A stretch of 45,377 bases of DNA from Bacteroidales bacterium (GCA_015060445.1 SUYL01000055.1:1-45377), one strand, 5' to 3'; shown: positions 17,329 to 26,666, counted from the stretch's first letter. Notes: generated by a model not told the origin, from the letters alone. Made by a program: numbers and translations.

Positions 17329-18438
17329 CTACTCATACACAACCCTCTTCACCCTCTTTGCTACTGAAGTGAAGATTTCATAAGGGATAGTATCGAGAAG
17401 TTTTGCCATATCGTTGGCAGTAGGCTTGTCTCCAAAGATTGTTACTTTGTCACCCACTTTGGCATCCACGCCTGTAATGTCTATCATACACATATCCATA
17501 CAGATGTTGCCTATTGTAGGAACCAACTGCCCGTTTACGCAGAATTTGGCATTTCCGCGGCTGTAATGGCGGTTAAGTCCGTCTGCATAACCCAAAGGTA
17601 GGGTTGCTATCTTCTTAGGGGTATCCAGTTTACCATGTCTTCCATAACCAACGGTACCGTCTGCAGGGGTAAGATTCTTAATCTGGAGAATCTTGCATGT
17701 AAGTGATGCTGCAGGTTTCACATTTGCCTGGTCAACTGCACTGATACCATAAATGCCAATACCAAGGCGGGCCATATCCATCTGATACTCGCTGAATCTC
17801 TCAATACCTGCAGAATTGAGGATATGGTGTATTGGCTTGTAATCCAATACAGCGTCAATCATTGATGAATGCTTCTTGTACATCTCATACTGTCCTCTGG
17901 TAAATTCATCATGCTGAGGATCGTCAGATGCTGCAAGGTGTGAGAAGATAGACTGTACCTTAACCCTTGGCTTGTCTTTCAGATACTCAAGCAGTTCAGG
18001 AAGTTCATCCTTCATGAAACCCAGCCTGTGCATTCCTGTATCAAGTTTAATGTGCACCGGATAGTGGTCTATCCCCCTGGTGGCAAGATATGCATCAAAC
18101 TTGCGCAAAGCATCTATGGTTGGGATTGAAGGCTCAAGATAGTGGTTTACAATATCCTCAAACGAGTCTGTACCCGCTGTAAGCACAAGGATAGGCTTTG
18201 TAATTCCACCCTCTCTAAGTTCCACTCCCTCTACAGGATGTGCTATTCCAAAATAATCTGCCCCAGCCTTCTCCATCTGGCGGGCAAACTCCACTGCTCC
18301 ATGGCCATAAGAATTGGCCTTAATGAGGATAAGCAGTTTTGTGGTATCTTTCAGTTTGGACCTGAAATACTTGTAGTTGTGAAGCATATTGGCGTTGTTC
18401 AACTCCAACTGTGCAAAAGAATTTTGAACTAAATCCAT
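17329..18438 (-). CDS. alr: Alanine racemase
   Basis: A 369-residue PLP enzyme that makes D-alanine for peptidoglycan. The PLP lysine is Lys40 in KANSYGHG, and the opposing catalytic tyrosine is Tyr265 in VGYGRHG, the same number as in the Geobacillus enzyme. MHRLGF (about 136-141) and NICMDMCMIDIT add support. The barrel and C-terminal beta domain have normal lengths. It is a stand-alone gene; Bacteroidota often carry a MurF-Alr fusion, but here no MurF part precedes it in this reading frame. Confidence 0.93.
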   Translation of the reverse strand: MDLVQNSFAQLELNNANMLHNYKYFRSKLKDTTKLLILIKANSYGHGAVEFARQMEKAGADYFGIAHPVEGVELREGGITKPILVLTAGTDSFEDIVNHYLEPSIPTIDALRKFDAYLATRGIDHYPVHIKLDTGMHRLGFMKDELPELLEYLKDKPRVKVQSIFSHLAASDDPQHDEFTRGQYEMYKKHSSMIDAVLDYKPIHHILNSAGIERFSEYQMDMARLGIGIYGISAVDQANVKPAASLTCKILQIKNLTPADGTVGYGRHGKLDTPKKIATLPLGYADGLNRHYSRGNAKFCVNGQLVPTIGNICMDMCMIDITGVDAKVGDKVTIFGDKPTANDMAKLLDTIPYEIFTSVAKRVKRVVYE

Positions 18439-18494
18439 AAATCGTTGTATAGTTATAGGTCGCTTTTATGATGTAAAATTAAAAAAAACAAACA

Positions 18495-18953
18495 ATGAAA
18501 ACCAAATCTTTTTTAGCAATTGCCCTTTTGGCGGCATTTTCCATTGCCTCTTGCGGCACAAGAGACAAGTCTGTAACTGAAAAACTGGTTGGAGTATGGA
18601 CAGGAATTGACACCATACAGATTGCAACATTAGATACCCTTGGGAACATTTCTGTGGAGACCATTGCCGTTCCCGTAGCAATTGAATGCTTTGCAGATAC
18701 AACCCTGAGAGGCAAAGTTGCATACAATGATTCCACCACAGCAGAACTTACCGCTGTAGTGATGGTTGGAGAACCGTATATCTCATATTCTGGAATCATG
18801 AGCATAAACGACAACCAACAGCATTTGAACGGGGAACTCGTATATAATTATAATGAGACTCCCGAAAGCCTTACAATGGAATTCTTCTCACAGAATCCTG
18901 TAACCGGAGAGGCACACAAGGGAAAAACAACCCTTACCAAAAAGACAAAATAG
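18495..18953 (+). CDS. Small lipoprotein, lipocalin-like size, function unknown
   Basis: A 152-residue protein with a lipoprotein signal (MKTKSFLAIALLAAFSIASC, Cys20). After it, a VGVWTGIDTIQ segment and alternating polar/hydrophobic strands suggest a small beta-barrel or beta-sandwich, with a basic C-terminus (GKTTLTKKTK). The start of the mature part (KLVGVWTG) resembles that of lipocalin-like proteins, but no family is recognised with confidence. It stands alone between alr (divergent) and the beta-barrel gene (convergent). Confidence 0.75.
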   Translation: MKTKSFLAIALLAAFSIASCGTRDKSVTEKLVGVWTGIDTIQIATLDTLGNISVETIAVPVAIECFADTTLRGKVAYNDSTTAELTAVVMVGEPYISYSGIMSINDNQQHLNGELVYNYNETPESLTMEFFSQNPVTGEAHKGKTTLTKKTK

Positions 18954-18983
18954 GAAACTGGAAGATCAAATCTTATGAAATGG

Positions 18984-20027
18984 CTAGAATGCTTCGTTGA
19001 TCCCGAAAACGAAGCCATTCTGGCCATCTTTTCCAAATCCGAAGTCGAATCTGAGCAATGTCCCCCCCTGCAGTTTCAGCCGGAGTCCTGCCCCCGCCCC
19101 CGGGAGCGAATTGTGCAGGTTGAACGGTGTCCCCTTGCCCCACACATTGGCCCCGGCAACCCATACTGCTCCCCCTATCATCTCCCATATATGCTGCCTC
19201 AATTCCACTTGTCCGCTAACTGCATTATTGTCCATATACCTTCCCCTGAAATATCCCCTCATCCTCTCTGTCCCTCCAATTGTAGGGAGCATTGTCCATG
19301 GCACGACCCCATAAGTGAACTGGCCCAGAAAATCCACAGCAAGCACTCCACCGCTCCACACCTCCCTAAAGGCATTGAACTGCAATGTTGTACCATAAAA
19401 CGGCTTTGCTGAAAAGTCTGTATAATTGCATTGTTGGGCCTTTATGTAAAGGCCACTTGAAGGGGAAGCAATATTGTCCCTGGTGTCATAAAACGCAACG
19501 GCACCATATCCCAGGGCGCTTGTCCTTCCACCCTGCAGACCCTCCCATTGTATCCAGTCCCAGGAAACTGCCGGGCCTGCGTGGAAATGTTTTCCCACAT
19601 GCCTGATGGCTTGGGTCTGAAGGAGAAACCTCTTCCTGTCATATTCCCCCCTGTTCCCGCTGTTGGAACCGTTAATATAGCCCACTCCCCAAAAATCTGT
19701 AGGTGCATAGGCATAATAGGCCTTGTAATCAACACTCCATTTGCCTCCACATACAGGATGCTTACCCAATATTCCCAACAGAACATAACCCTGCGATGCT
19801 ATATCCCCAACAACTGTGACATCTGCAGGTGTAACATACGCAAATGCCGCCCCGGCCCCCAATTCAGCCGAGTAATGGGGGGCAAAGGTGAGTTCTCCCT
19901 TCAATTTGGAAAGGAAATTCTCTCTTGGGGTAATGTCCCTCACCCTTATCACATGTGTACTGTCCTGCGCAACCACCAGTTGGCCGGCAGAGAACAGGCA
20001 CAAGAGGAGTACCAAAAAAAACTTCAT
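18984..20027 (-). CDS. Outer-membrane beta-barrel protein (BamA/TamA surface-antigen type)
   Basis: Start taken at the ATG at 20027, where a signal peptide begins (MKFFLVLLLCLFSAGQLVVAQ); an alternative ATG lies four codons upstream. The mature protein of about 325 residues has alternating beta strands rich in Tyr, Phe and Gly, the YDTRDNIASPSSGLY and IGGTERMRGYFRGRYMD motifs typical of BamA/TamA barrels, and a C-terminal Phe. No POTRA domains precede the barrel, so it is a barrel-only member of the bacterial surface antigen family. Substrate is unknown. It is divergent from the M6 protease gene. Confidence 0.82.
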   Translation of the reverse strand: MKFFLVLLLCLFSAGQLVVAQDSTHVIRVRDITPRENFLSKLKGELTFAPHYSAELGAGAAFAYVTPADVTVVGDIASQGYVLLGILGKHPVCGGKWSVDYKAYYAYAPTDFWGVGYINGSNSGNRGEYDRKRFLLQTQAIRHVGKHFHAGPAVSWDWIQWEGLQGGRTSALGYGAVAFYDTRDNIASPSSGLYIKAQQCNYTDFSAKPFYGTTLQFNAFREVWSGGVLAVDFLGQFTYGVVPWTMLPTIGGTERMRGYFRGRYMDNNAVSGQVELRQHIWEMIGGAVWVAGANVWGKGTPFNLHNSLPGAGAGLRLKLQGGTLLRFDFGFGKDGQNGFVFGINEAF

Positions 20028-20080
20028 ACCCTTTCCCATAAAAACAAAAAATCGTATATTAGCGAATCCATCTCCATAAG

Positions 20081-21901
20081 ATGCAAAACAGGATACTCCA
20101 CATATTCCTTCTTTTAGCCTGCATGCTTGCTTCAAGCGCCGTGCAGGCTCACAAGCGTGTGCCAAATATACAAAAAATACAGACCGGGGCAAAACTGGTC
20201 TTTCCTGTACTGCTTGTTGAATTTGAAGATGTAAAATTCTCGGTACCCGAGCCAAAAGCGAGTTTCAGCAATATGCTCAACAAAACCGGATACAACAGGA
20301 ACGGCGCCACAGGGAGCGTGGCAGAGTATCTGGGCGCAAACTTCAATGGGCATGCCAGTTTCGCATTTCTTGTGTCGGAGGTAATAACCCTCCCCTACCC
20401 CATATCCAGATACGGTGCAGCCGGCGCCACCTCAAATGATACGGATGTAAGGAGAATGGTACATGATGCATGCATTGCTGCCATGGACTCAAGTTTCAAT
20501 TTCAGCGGATGCACTGTAGGGGAAGATGGGATTATCGGGAATATATCCATTATATATGCAGGCCACAGCGAGGCGGAAGGGGCCCCCTCAGATGCCATCT
20601 GGCCACATCAGATGAACATGGAAGGCTCCCCGGTTACTGTTGGGGAATACAGGATAACCTCCTACACCTGCACTGCAGAATTGCGGGGGGCAGAAGGGGA
20701 TACAATTGCCCCAATAGGGCCTTTCTGCCATGAGTTCGCACACTTCCTTGGTCTTCCCGACCTATACGACACCAACGGGGAAAACGAGGGGAAATCCCCT
20801 GCCCTGTACGGTACCCTCTCCATTATGGACAACGGCCACTACCTGAACAGGGGGAACACCCCTCCCTACTTCAACGCAATTGAAAGGGAGATACTTGGAA
20901 TAGCAGATATGGAAGACCTCCTTCCCGACAGCACCTACACCCTCAAGCCTATCCACGAATCGGGCAAGGTGTACAGGATAAGCAGCACCGAAGAGGGGGA
21001 ATACTTCCTTCTGGAATACAGGAAAAAGTACAAATGGGACTCCCATATAGGGGGAGAAGGGCTGGTTGTTTACCACATAGACAAATCTGAAAAGCAATAC
21101 GCAGGGCTTGCCAGCAGAGACAGATGGATCTATAACAACATAAACAGTTACAGCGGCCATGAGTGTGCCCGTGTGCTTGCAGCAGCGGGAGCGGGATGCA
21201 GCATAGATGGAGTCTTCTTTCCGGGAAGCAGCAATACGGATGAACTCCTCTCATTCCGGGGAAACACCCGTCTGCAAGACTGGAACGGCTATGCAGTTGG
21301 AATAGGTCTGAGGAACATAACTCTGAAAAATGGAGTACTGGAATTCAAAAGCATAAGGGACTACTCATTCAATGATACCCTTCCACAGGCCGTTGACTGC
21401 AGGGTACTGCCTTATCAGAAAGATGCTAAAGTTGAATGGAGAGGCATAGAGACTTCCGGGAGCAAAGGGAGAAATACTCTCAAATGGCTTGTCTCATGGG
21501 AAGATGGCAAAAGCGGAGAGCGGCGCAGTATTGCCACAGATACAAGTTGCTGCCATATTGGGGAACTTGTACCGGGCACATCATATACTCTGGAGGTAAG
21601 GGCCCTCAACGGAAGGGAATTTGGAGAACCGCATACACTCACATTCAGGACCCACAATATAACTTCACCATATCCGTACATATTCGTACCAAAAGAGGGA
21701 GTTGAAGCAGGTGGTTCCCTGGATTTGAGGATATTCAATCTTCCGGAGGATGCAACCTACACCGACTGGTATGTTAACGGGCACAAACTGCAGCAGCCAC
21801 AGATAAAGATAGAAAAAGAGGGGGAGATTGAGATTATAGCAGGAATAGGATACAAAGACGGTACTTATGAAAAAATTACAAAGATTCTCAGCATACTGTA
21901 G
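20081..21901 (+). CDS. Secreted M6 family metalloprotease with C-terminal FN3-like domain
   Basis: A 606-residue protein with a signal peptide (MQNRILHIFLLLACMLASSA). The zinc motif of the immune-inhibitor-A family M6 is HEFAHFLGLPDLYD, starting at His217 with Glu218 and His221. The catalytic domain spans about 35-330. A fibronectin-III-like domain follows (about 435-535, with LVPGTSYTLEVRALNG), and a last Ig/PKD-like domain (about 540-606). Family members degrade host or dietary proteins; the target here is unknown. Its last 35 bases overlap the next lipoprotein gene in another frame, implying coupled expression. Confidence 0.87.
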   Translation: MQNRILHIFLLLACMLASSAVQAHKRVPNIQKIQTGAKLVFPVLLVEFEDVKFSVPEPKASFSNMLNKTGYNRNGATGSVAEYLGANFNGHASFAFLVSEVITLPYPISRYGAAGATSNDTDVRRMVHDACIAAMDSSFNFSGCTVGEDGIIGNISIIYAGHSEAEGAPSDAIWPHQMNMEGSPVTVGEYRITSYTCTAELRGAEGDTIAPIGPFCHEFAHFLGLPDLYDTNGENEGKSPALYGTLSIMDNGHYLNRGNTPPYFNAIEREILGIADMEDLLPDSTYTLKPIHESGKVYRISSTEEGEYFLLEYRKKYKWDSHIGGEGLVVYHIDKSEKQYAGLASRDRWIYNNINSYSGHECARVLAAAGAGCSIDGVFFPGSSNTDELLSFRGNTRLQDWNGYAVGIGLRNITLKNGVLEFKSIRDYSFNDTLPQAVDCRVLPYQKDAKVEWRGIETSGSKGRNTLKWLVSWEDGKSGERRSIATDTSCCHIGELVPGTSYTLEVRALNGREFGEPHTLTFRTHNITSPYPYIFVPKEGVEAGGSLDLRIFNLPEDATYTDWYVNGHKLQQPQIKIEKEGEIEIIAGIGYKDGTYEKITKILSIL

Positions 21902-22307
21902 AATTGCCCTGCTGGCTTTTGCAATTCTTGCATCATCATGCAGGAAGGAGAGCGGAGACCAAGGGGTAATGGACCTGGACAGTTTTATGGACAAACAGGA
22001 GATAGGACTCTTCGGCTACGGAGGGTTCCTGTTCAAATACACTCCTCAGGAGTGCCAGATTGCGGTAAATATAAAAAGGGAGCAGATAAGGATACAGAAC
22101 GATACCCAAACCGGGTGGATAAATATGCATCTGGCAAAATTCCCGTCTGAAACAGGGGAAGAGATAGAAATTGAATTGAGATATATGTCGGGAGGAGATG
22201 AGATTGTACAGAGTACCGTTATGGAAACGGTGAAAGCCTCCGGCAATAAGTTTTGGTTATGGAACCGGAGCAACAATATGGGGATTGTGATACCCCATTG
22301 CTGGTAA
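21867..22307 (+). CDS. Small lipoprotein overlapping the M6 protease gene, function unknown
   Basis: A 146-residue protein starting inside the M6 gene (35-base overlap, different frame). A lipoprotein signal ends in LASSC (Cys25). The mature part is predicted beta-rich, with FGYGGFLFKYTPQEC, an IELRYMSGG strand and an aromatic C-terminus (CW). No family is recognised. The overlap and shared strand suggest it works with the M6 protease, for example as an inhibitor, chaperone or anchor; this is only inference from position. Confidence 0.72.
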   Translation: MKKLQRFSAYCRIALLAFAILASSCRKESGDQGVMDLDSFMDKQEIGLFGYGGFLFKYTPQECQIAVNIKREQIRIQNDTQTGWINMHLAKFPSETGEEIEIELRYMSGGDEIVQSTVMETVKASGNKFWLWNRSNNMGIVIPHCW

Positions 22308-22326
22308 AATATAACTTCTTAAAAAT

Positions 22327-22360
22327 AAAAAAGTTGTGAACATAGTAGCACAACTTTTTT
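22327..22360. terminator. Bidirectional terminator before the Hc1 gene end
   Basis: A perfect 12-base stem (AAAAAAGTTGTG / CACAACTTTTTT) with a ten-base loop serves both the lipoprotein gene on the plus strand and the Hc1 gene on the minus strand. Confidence 0.85.
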
Positions 22361-22383
22361 ATTAGATTCTGAATCAGAGGGAA

Positions 22384-22560
22384 CTATTTTTTGCTTGCCT
22401 CAATAGATACTTTTCTGAACTCCTTCATCATTTTACCTAGTTCCAAAGCAGATTTTCTAGCGCGTGTACCAGCAGCTTTGTTACCTTTAACTAGCTGAGC
22501 ATCAGCATCTTTACAGAATGCATCCATCTCTACTTTAATTTTTTCAATAAGTTCTTTCAT
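22384..22560 (-). CDS. Hc1-type histone-like DNA-binding protein
   Basis: A 58-residue basic protein: it begins MKELIEKIKVEMDAF, contains KGNKAAGTRARKSALEL, and ends EFRKVSIEASKK. This is the Bacteroidota histone H1/Hc1-like family (PF07432), small Lys-rich helical proteins thought to condense DNA. All residues expected for a full-length member are present. Codon choice (CGC, GCT, ATT, AAA and few AGG or ATA) differs from most neighbours and fits high expression. It has a strong terminator just downstream. Its small size makes it easy to miss in automatic gene calls. Confidence 0.85.
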   Translation of the reverse strand: MKELIEKIKVEMDAFCKDADAQLVKGNKAAGTRARKSALELGKMMKEFRKVSIEASKK

Positions 22561-22613
22561 TTTATAAACTTTTATTAGGTTAGTTTTATGTGATAAAGTT
22601 AAAAACTAAATTT

Positions 22614-22621
22614 TATCTTTG
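22614..22621 (+). promoter_or_regulatory. -7 promoter element TATCTTTG (marC gene)
   Basis: A perfect TAnnTTTG match lies 28 bases before the MarC-family ATG in AT-rich sequence. No clear TTTG box is seen at the usual distance. Confidence 0.4.
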
Positions 22622-22649
22622 CAAGAAAAATTGAAAAAAATATTTTGTT

Positions 22650-23234
22650 ATGATGTTAGAATTCAGCATAAAAGAGATTTTAAGCGCCTTCATGGTACTC
22701 TTTGCAATCATAGACATAACAGGGTCAATTCCCATCATTATAGATCTCAAGAGAAAAGGCAATACCATTAAGCCATTACCCACAGTTATAGGCTCATTTG
22801 CAGTATTCATAGCATTCCTGTATGCCGGCGACTGGCTGCTGTCACTATTTGGTGTTGACATACAGTCATTTGCCGTAGCCGGTGCCATTGTAATTCTGGT
22901 ACTTGCAATAGAGATGATTCTGGGTGTTGAACTTATGAAGAACGACGGTCCCCAGGGGAGTGCAACTGTTGTACCCCTCATTTTCCCGCTAATAGCAGGT
23001 GCAGGCACACTTACCACACTGCTGGCACTGAGGGCTGAGTTCCACACAGAAAACATAATTGTAGCCATTATCCTCAATATGGTTTTCGTATATCTTGTAC
23101 TGGCCAAACTCAACTGGATTGAGAAGATATTCGGTCAGGGAGTTATATATGTCCTTAGGAAATTCTTTGGAATCATCCTTCTGGCAATGGCTGTAAAACT
23201 GTTTGTAACCAACATATCATCACTATTGGGATAA
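22650..23234 (+). CDS. MarC family integral membrane protein
   Basis: A 194-residue membrane protein with six hydrophobic segments. Landmarks of the MarC/UPF0056 family are IDITGSIPIIIDL near the start, GAIVILVLAIEMI in the middle and VVPLIFPLIAGAGTLTTLL (about 111-129). Earlier claims linking MarC to antibiotic resistance were withdrawn, and transport function is unproven. Two ATG codons stand in tandem at 22650 and 22653; either may be used. It leads a run with holA nine bases downstream. Confidence 0.85.
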   Translation: MMLEFSIKEILSAFMVLFAIIDITGSIPIIIDLKRKGNTIKPLPTVIGSFAVFIAFLYAGDWLLSLFGVDIQSFAVAGAIVILVLAIEMILGVELMKNDGPQGSATVVPLIFPLIAGAGTLTTLLALRAEFHTENIIVAIILNMVFVYLVLAKLNWIEKIFGQGVIYVLRKFFGIILLAMAVKLFVTNISSLLG

Positions 23235-23243
23235 GAAGATCTT

Positions 23244-24287
23244 ATGGCAAAGCAGACAGACTCAGACAACCTGTTGCAGATGAACTCAATACTTGCCCAG
23301 ACAGAATCGGGCAAGTTCTCTCCCATATATATCCTTATGGGGGAAGAGCCCTATTATTCAGATGTAATACTGGAGTCTATCCTCAAGAATGCTTTGCAAC
23401 CCCATGAAAGGGACTTCAACCAGACTGTTGTATATGCGCAGGACACCACCACAGCAGAGATAGTACAGAACTGCCGCAGATATCCCATGTTTGCAGAGCG
23501 CCAACTTGTAGTTGTAAAGGAGGCCCAGCACCTGGATAAACTGGATATCCTGGAGCACTATCTGGAAAACCCTTCTGCAGAGACTATACTTGTACTTGCC
23601 TTTACAAACAAATCCGTTGACAAGCGTACCGGATTCTACAAAAAGGCCAAGGCCAATGCCGTTATATTTGAGTCTGTTGCAACCAGCGAATGGAATGTGG
23701 CCAGATGGATATCAACATATATCCAAGGGAAAGGATACTCCATAACCCCAGATGCAGCATCCCTTATGGCAGAGCATACCGGAAACTCCCTCCGCAAGAT
23801 TGTATTGGAGGCAGACAAACTCTTCAAGGGGCTTCCCGACAACAAAAAGGATATATCCATAAAGGAAATTGAACAGAACATAGGGATAAGCAGGGAATTC
23901 TCCGCATTTGAACTCTCAAAATCACTTGTGTTCAAGGATTACACTAACGCCTTCAAAATTGCCGGGTTCTTTGCCGCAAACCCAAAGAAATACCCTCTAC
24001 CCCTCACACTGGGGGCAATGTTCTTCTTCTTTTCAAGGCTTCTCAAATGCCATGCATACTACGCAAAAGATGGAGGAATGATGGAAAATGCAATCCGCAA
24101 GGCGGGGATATTCTCCCAAGGGCAGATAAAGGAGTATTCAGCAGCAATGAGGGTATTCCCAATAAAGAAAACCATGTCTGTAATAGCCCTCATAAAAGAG
24201 TGCGACCACAAGAACAAAAGCGGCAACGCAGGACAGGCATCAGACGGGGATATGCTCATGGAACTGATTTCCCGTATAATCCATTAA
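23244..24287 (+). CDS. holA: DNA polymerase III subunit delta
   Basis: A 347-residue clamp-loader subunit that opens the beta sliding clamp. The N-terminal region shows YILMGEEPYYSDVIL and YPMFAERQLVVVKEAQHLDKL, the family's usual first and second landmark segments. A middle domain follows (LRKIVLEADKL), and the C-terminal collar domain ends the protein. Length is as expected for HolA. It sits between a MarC gene and a small nuclease-fold gene and is probably co-transcribed with both. Confidence 0.9.
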   Translation: MAKQTDSDNLLQMNSILAQTESGKFSPIYILMGEEPYYSDVILESILKNALQPHERDFNQTVVYAQDTTTAEIVQNCRRYPMFAERQLVVVKEAQHLDKLDILEHYLENPSAETILVLAFTNKSVDKRTGFYKKAKANAVIFESVATSEWNVARWISTYIQGKGYSITPDAASLMAEHTGNSLRKIVLEADKLFKGLPDNKKDISIKEIEQNIGISREFSAFELSKSLVFKDYTNAFKIAGFFAANPKKYPLPLTLGAMFFFFSRLLKCHAYYAKDGGMMENAIRKAGIFSQGQIKEYSAAMRVFPIKKTMSVIALIKECDHKNKSGNAGQASDGDMLMELISRIIH

Positions 24288-24301
24288 ATTGCCGGAGCCG
24301 T

Positions 24302-24703
24302 ATGGAAAAGACAATCTTTGACCCTCTGCGCAAGAAACATGTTGCCCTTACCCCTGAAGAGCAGGTAAGGCAGCACTTCATCTGGTGGCTCAACACCCAA
24401 AGGAACTATCCGCTCAACCTTATGGCAAGTGAATACACTATAACCATTGGACGCAAAAGCCTCAGATGCGACATTGTTGTCTTTAACAGAAACCTTGAGC
24501 CACAGATTATAGTGGAGTGCAAAGCCCCGTATGTAACATTGGACAACACTGTACTCCAGCAGATTGCATCCTACAACAGCATACTAAATGTCCCCCACCT
24601 GGCAATAACCAATGGAGAGCAGACATTTGTATGCAGTTACAATACTTGCACAGGGAAATATGAATTTACGGGGGATTTGCCATTTTATTCCAACACACAA
24701 TAA
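24302..24703 (+). CDS. Stand-alone HsdR N-terminal (PD-(D/E)XK) domain protein
   Basis: Start taken at ATG 24302, 14 bases after holA; an open extension upstream lies within holA. The 133-residue protein is a type I restriction enzyme R N-terminal-like domain (HSDR_N_2). The nuclease triad is visible: Asp57 in RCDIVVF and Glu72/Lys74 in VECKAP, preceded by LTPEEQVRQ. No helicase, methylase or specificity gene is nearby, so this is not a restriction system. Bacteroidota commonly keep it beside holA; its cellular role is unknown but may be in DNA repair. Confidence 0.85.
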   Translation: MEKTIFDPLRKKHVALTPEEQVRQHFIWWLNTQRNYPLNLMASEYTITIGRKSLRCDIVVFNRNLEPQIIVECKAPYVTLDNTVLQQIASYNSILNVPHLAITNGEQTFVCSYNTCTGKYEFTGDLPFYSNTQ

Positions 24704-24710
24704 TTTAAAT

Positions 24711-26132
24711 ATGGATCATTTGAACAACAAAATATTCAGGATTGTATCATCAGCAGCCAAAGAACAGGGGGTAAGAGCCTTTGTAATTGGCGGGTATGTA
24801 AGGGACTGCTTCCTTGGCAGGCCGTGCAAAGATATAGACATAGTGGTGGAAGGGAGCGGCATTGCCCTGGCAGAATCGGTTGCAAAAAAAGTAGGAAGCA
24901 AACTCTCAGTATTCAGGAATTTCGGTACCGCAATGCTGAGATATCGGGAAGGAAAGAATTCTGAATGGATGGAGATAGAATTTGTGGGGGCAAGAAAGGA
25001 GTCCTACAGAAGGGAATCCCGAAAGCCAATTGTAGAGGACGGCACACTGGAAGAGGATCAGCAGAGGAGGGATTTTACCATAAATGCACTTGCCTTCAGC
25101 CTCCAGGATGAAGACTACGGTTCACTGGTAGATCCTTTCAACGGGATGGAAGACCTGCACAACGGCCTCATAAGGACACCGCTCGACCCAGACACCACAT
25201 ACTCCGACGACCCTTTGAGGATGATAAGGGCCATACGGTTTGCCACCCAACTTGGCTTTACCATTGTACCGGAATCACTGGAAAGCATAAAGAGGAACAG
25301 GGAGAGGCTTGGGATACTCTCAAGGGAGAGAATAGCAGAAGAACTCAACAAGATACTCATGGCAAAAAAACCTTCCATAGGGTTCTACCTGTTGGAAGAG
25401 ACAGGTCTTCTGGAGCAGTTCCTGCCTCAAATAAGCAGGCTCAAGGGGGTTGAGACCCTGGAAGGAAAAGGGCACAAGGACATTTTTGCCCACACTCTGC
25501 AGGTGCTTGACAATATCTGCCCCAACACAGACAATCTGTGGCTCAGATGGGCTGCCCTGCTGCACGACATTGGGAAACCTGCCACAAAGAAATACGAACC
25601 GGGAACAGGATGGACATTCCACAGCCACGATTTCATTGGAGGCAAAATGATACCGGGGGTATTCAAGCAGTTAAAGATGCCCCTGAACGAAAAGATGAAA
25701 TATGTACAGAAGATTGTACAACTTCATCTCCGGCCAATTGCCCTGGCCCAGGAAGAGGTTACAGACTCGGCTGTAAGGAGGCTCCTATTTGACGCATCAG
25801 ATGACATTGATGACCTAATGACCCTTTGTGAGGCCGACATAACCTCAAAAAATGACAAACTTGTACAGAAGCACAAACGCAACTTTGCCCTGGTAAGGGA
25901 AAAACTTGTAGAGGTGGAGGAGAAGGATGCCATAAGGAATTTCCAGAACCCTATAACAGGAGAACTGATAATGTCAAAATACGGCATACCTCCATGCAGG
26001 GAGATAGGTATCATTAAGGAGTTTGTAAAAGAGGCAATCCTGGAAGGGACAATAGAAAACAACTATGAGCAGGCCTATGCCCTCATGGAACAGAAGGCAA
26101 AAGAGATGGGGTTAGATAAAAACCAACAATAA
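24711..26132 (+). CDS. cca: CCA tRNA nucleotidyltransferase with HD domain
   Basis: Start taken at ATG 24711, seven bases after the previous stop. The 473-residue protein has the class II nucleotidyltransferase head: IGGYVRD (26-32) and KDIDIVV with metal ligands Asp41 and Asp43. [11 protein letters not shown] (about 119-129), [17 protein letters not shown] and an RERIAEEL segment follow as expected for tRNA CCA-adding enzymes. The C-terminal half has an HD phosphohydrolase domain (His261, His285-Asp286 in LLHDIGKP), which in related enzymes has phosphatase activity. The product adds or repairs the tRNA 3' CCA end. A terminator follows. Confidence 0.92.
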   Translation: MDHLNNKIFRIVSSAAKEQGVRAFVIGGYVRDCFLGRPCKDIDIVVEGSGIALAESVAKKVGSKLSVFRNFGTAMLRYREGKNSEWMEIEFVGARKESYRRESRKPIVEDGTLEEDQQRRDFTINALAFSLQDEDYGSLVDPFNGMEDLHNGLIRTPLDPDTTYSDDPLRMIRAIRFATQLGFTIVPESLESIKRNRERLGILSRERIAEELNKILMAKKPSIGFYLLEETGLLEQFLPQISRLKGVETLEGKGHKDIFAHTLQVLDNICPNTDNLWLRWAALLHDIGKPATKKYEPGTGWTFHSHDFIGGKMIPGVFKQLKMPLNEKMKYVQKIVQLHLRPIALAQEEVTDSAVRRLLFDASDDIDDLMTLCEADITSKNDKLVQKHKRNFALVREKLVEVEEKDAIRNFQNPITGELIMSKYGIPPCREIGIIKEFVKEAILEGTIENNYEQAYALMEQKAKEMGLDKNQQ

Positions 26133-26147
26133 ACAGATCTGAATTGA

Positions 26148-26173
26148 AACAGGGTGGCAAGTGCCACCCTGTT
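26148..26173. terminator. Bidirectional terminator between cca and the C_GCAxxG_C_C gene
   Basis: A stem AACAGGGTGGC / GCCACCCTGTT with a four-base loop lies between converging genes. T-rich sequence follows on the plus strand. Confidence 0.75.
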
Positions 26174-26183
26174 GTATTCTCTT

Positions 26184-26666
26184 CTACTCCTGAGTTCTCA
26201 GGTATTCACCGAACAGTGTGGCTGCTGTCCTTACCATCTCTACGCAAGGACGTTTTTTATAATACTCCGGATTTCTCTCCTGTGGAGTTGTAGGAGCCCC
26301 TATTCCGGTATCCTTCTTCTCCCGCAAACCCAAAAGTTCCGCACATATTATTGAGCCGTTTATATCCCTGAATTTTGCAGCCAGGTCCTGTACAACGGCA
26401 TAGTTGGCCCCTTTTCCTGAGGCATCCTTAGGGTCTGTACATCCTGTCTGCAGACCTGCAAGGATAAACATTCCACAGGCTGCGCCGCAGGTTTCCCTCA
26501 TTCTCCCTATACCTGCGCCAAATGAGGCTGACATTTTTAGGGCCTGGTCAAATGTGAAACCATATATATCCGCGTATGCAGCAACTACGCTCTGGGAACA
26601 GTTGTACCCCTCCTTAAAAAGGGATACAGCCTTCTCTACCCTCTCTTCTATATTAATATCCTTCAT
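26184..26666 (-). CDS. C_GCAxxG_C_C family protein
   Basis: Start placed at the ATG at 26666, which gives the usual short lead (MKDINIEERVEKAVSLF); an ATG at 26690 would overlap the upstream gene by 14 bases. The 160-residue protein has the conserved cysteines that name the family: Cys23 in YNCSQSV, Cys60 and Cys64 in TCGAACG, and a late Cys in RPCVEMV. Members are thought to be redox or metal proteins in anaerobes. It is coupled to a NifX-like gene, which supports a metal/redox role. Biochemical function is not known. Confidence 0.8.
   Translation of the reverse strand: MKDINIEERVEKAVSLFKEGYNCSQSVVAAYADIYGFTFDQALKMSASFGAGIGRMRETCGAACGMFILAGLQTGCTDPKDASGKGANYAVVQDLAAKFRDINGSIICAELLGLREKKDTGIGAPTTPQERNPEYYKKRPCVEMVRTAATLFGEYLRTQE

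Noticed and set aside
20028-20255. N-terminal extension of the outer-membrane barrel gene upstream of 20027
   Set aside because: It would run into the divergent M6 gene and put a signal peptide in the interior of the protein.
24302-24703. Type I restriction system
   Set aside because: Only a 133-residue N-terminal nuclease-fold domain is present; no helicase, methylase or specificity gene lies nearby.
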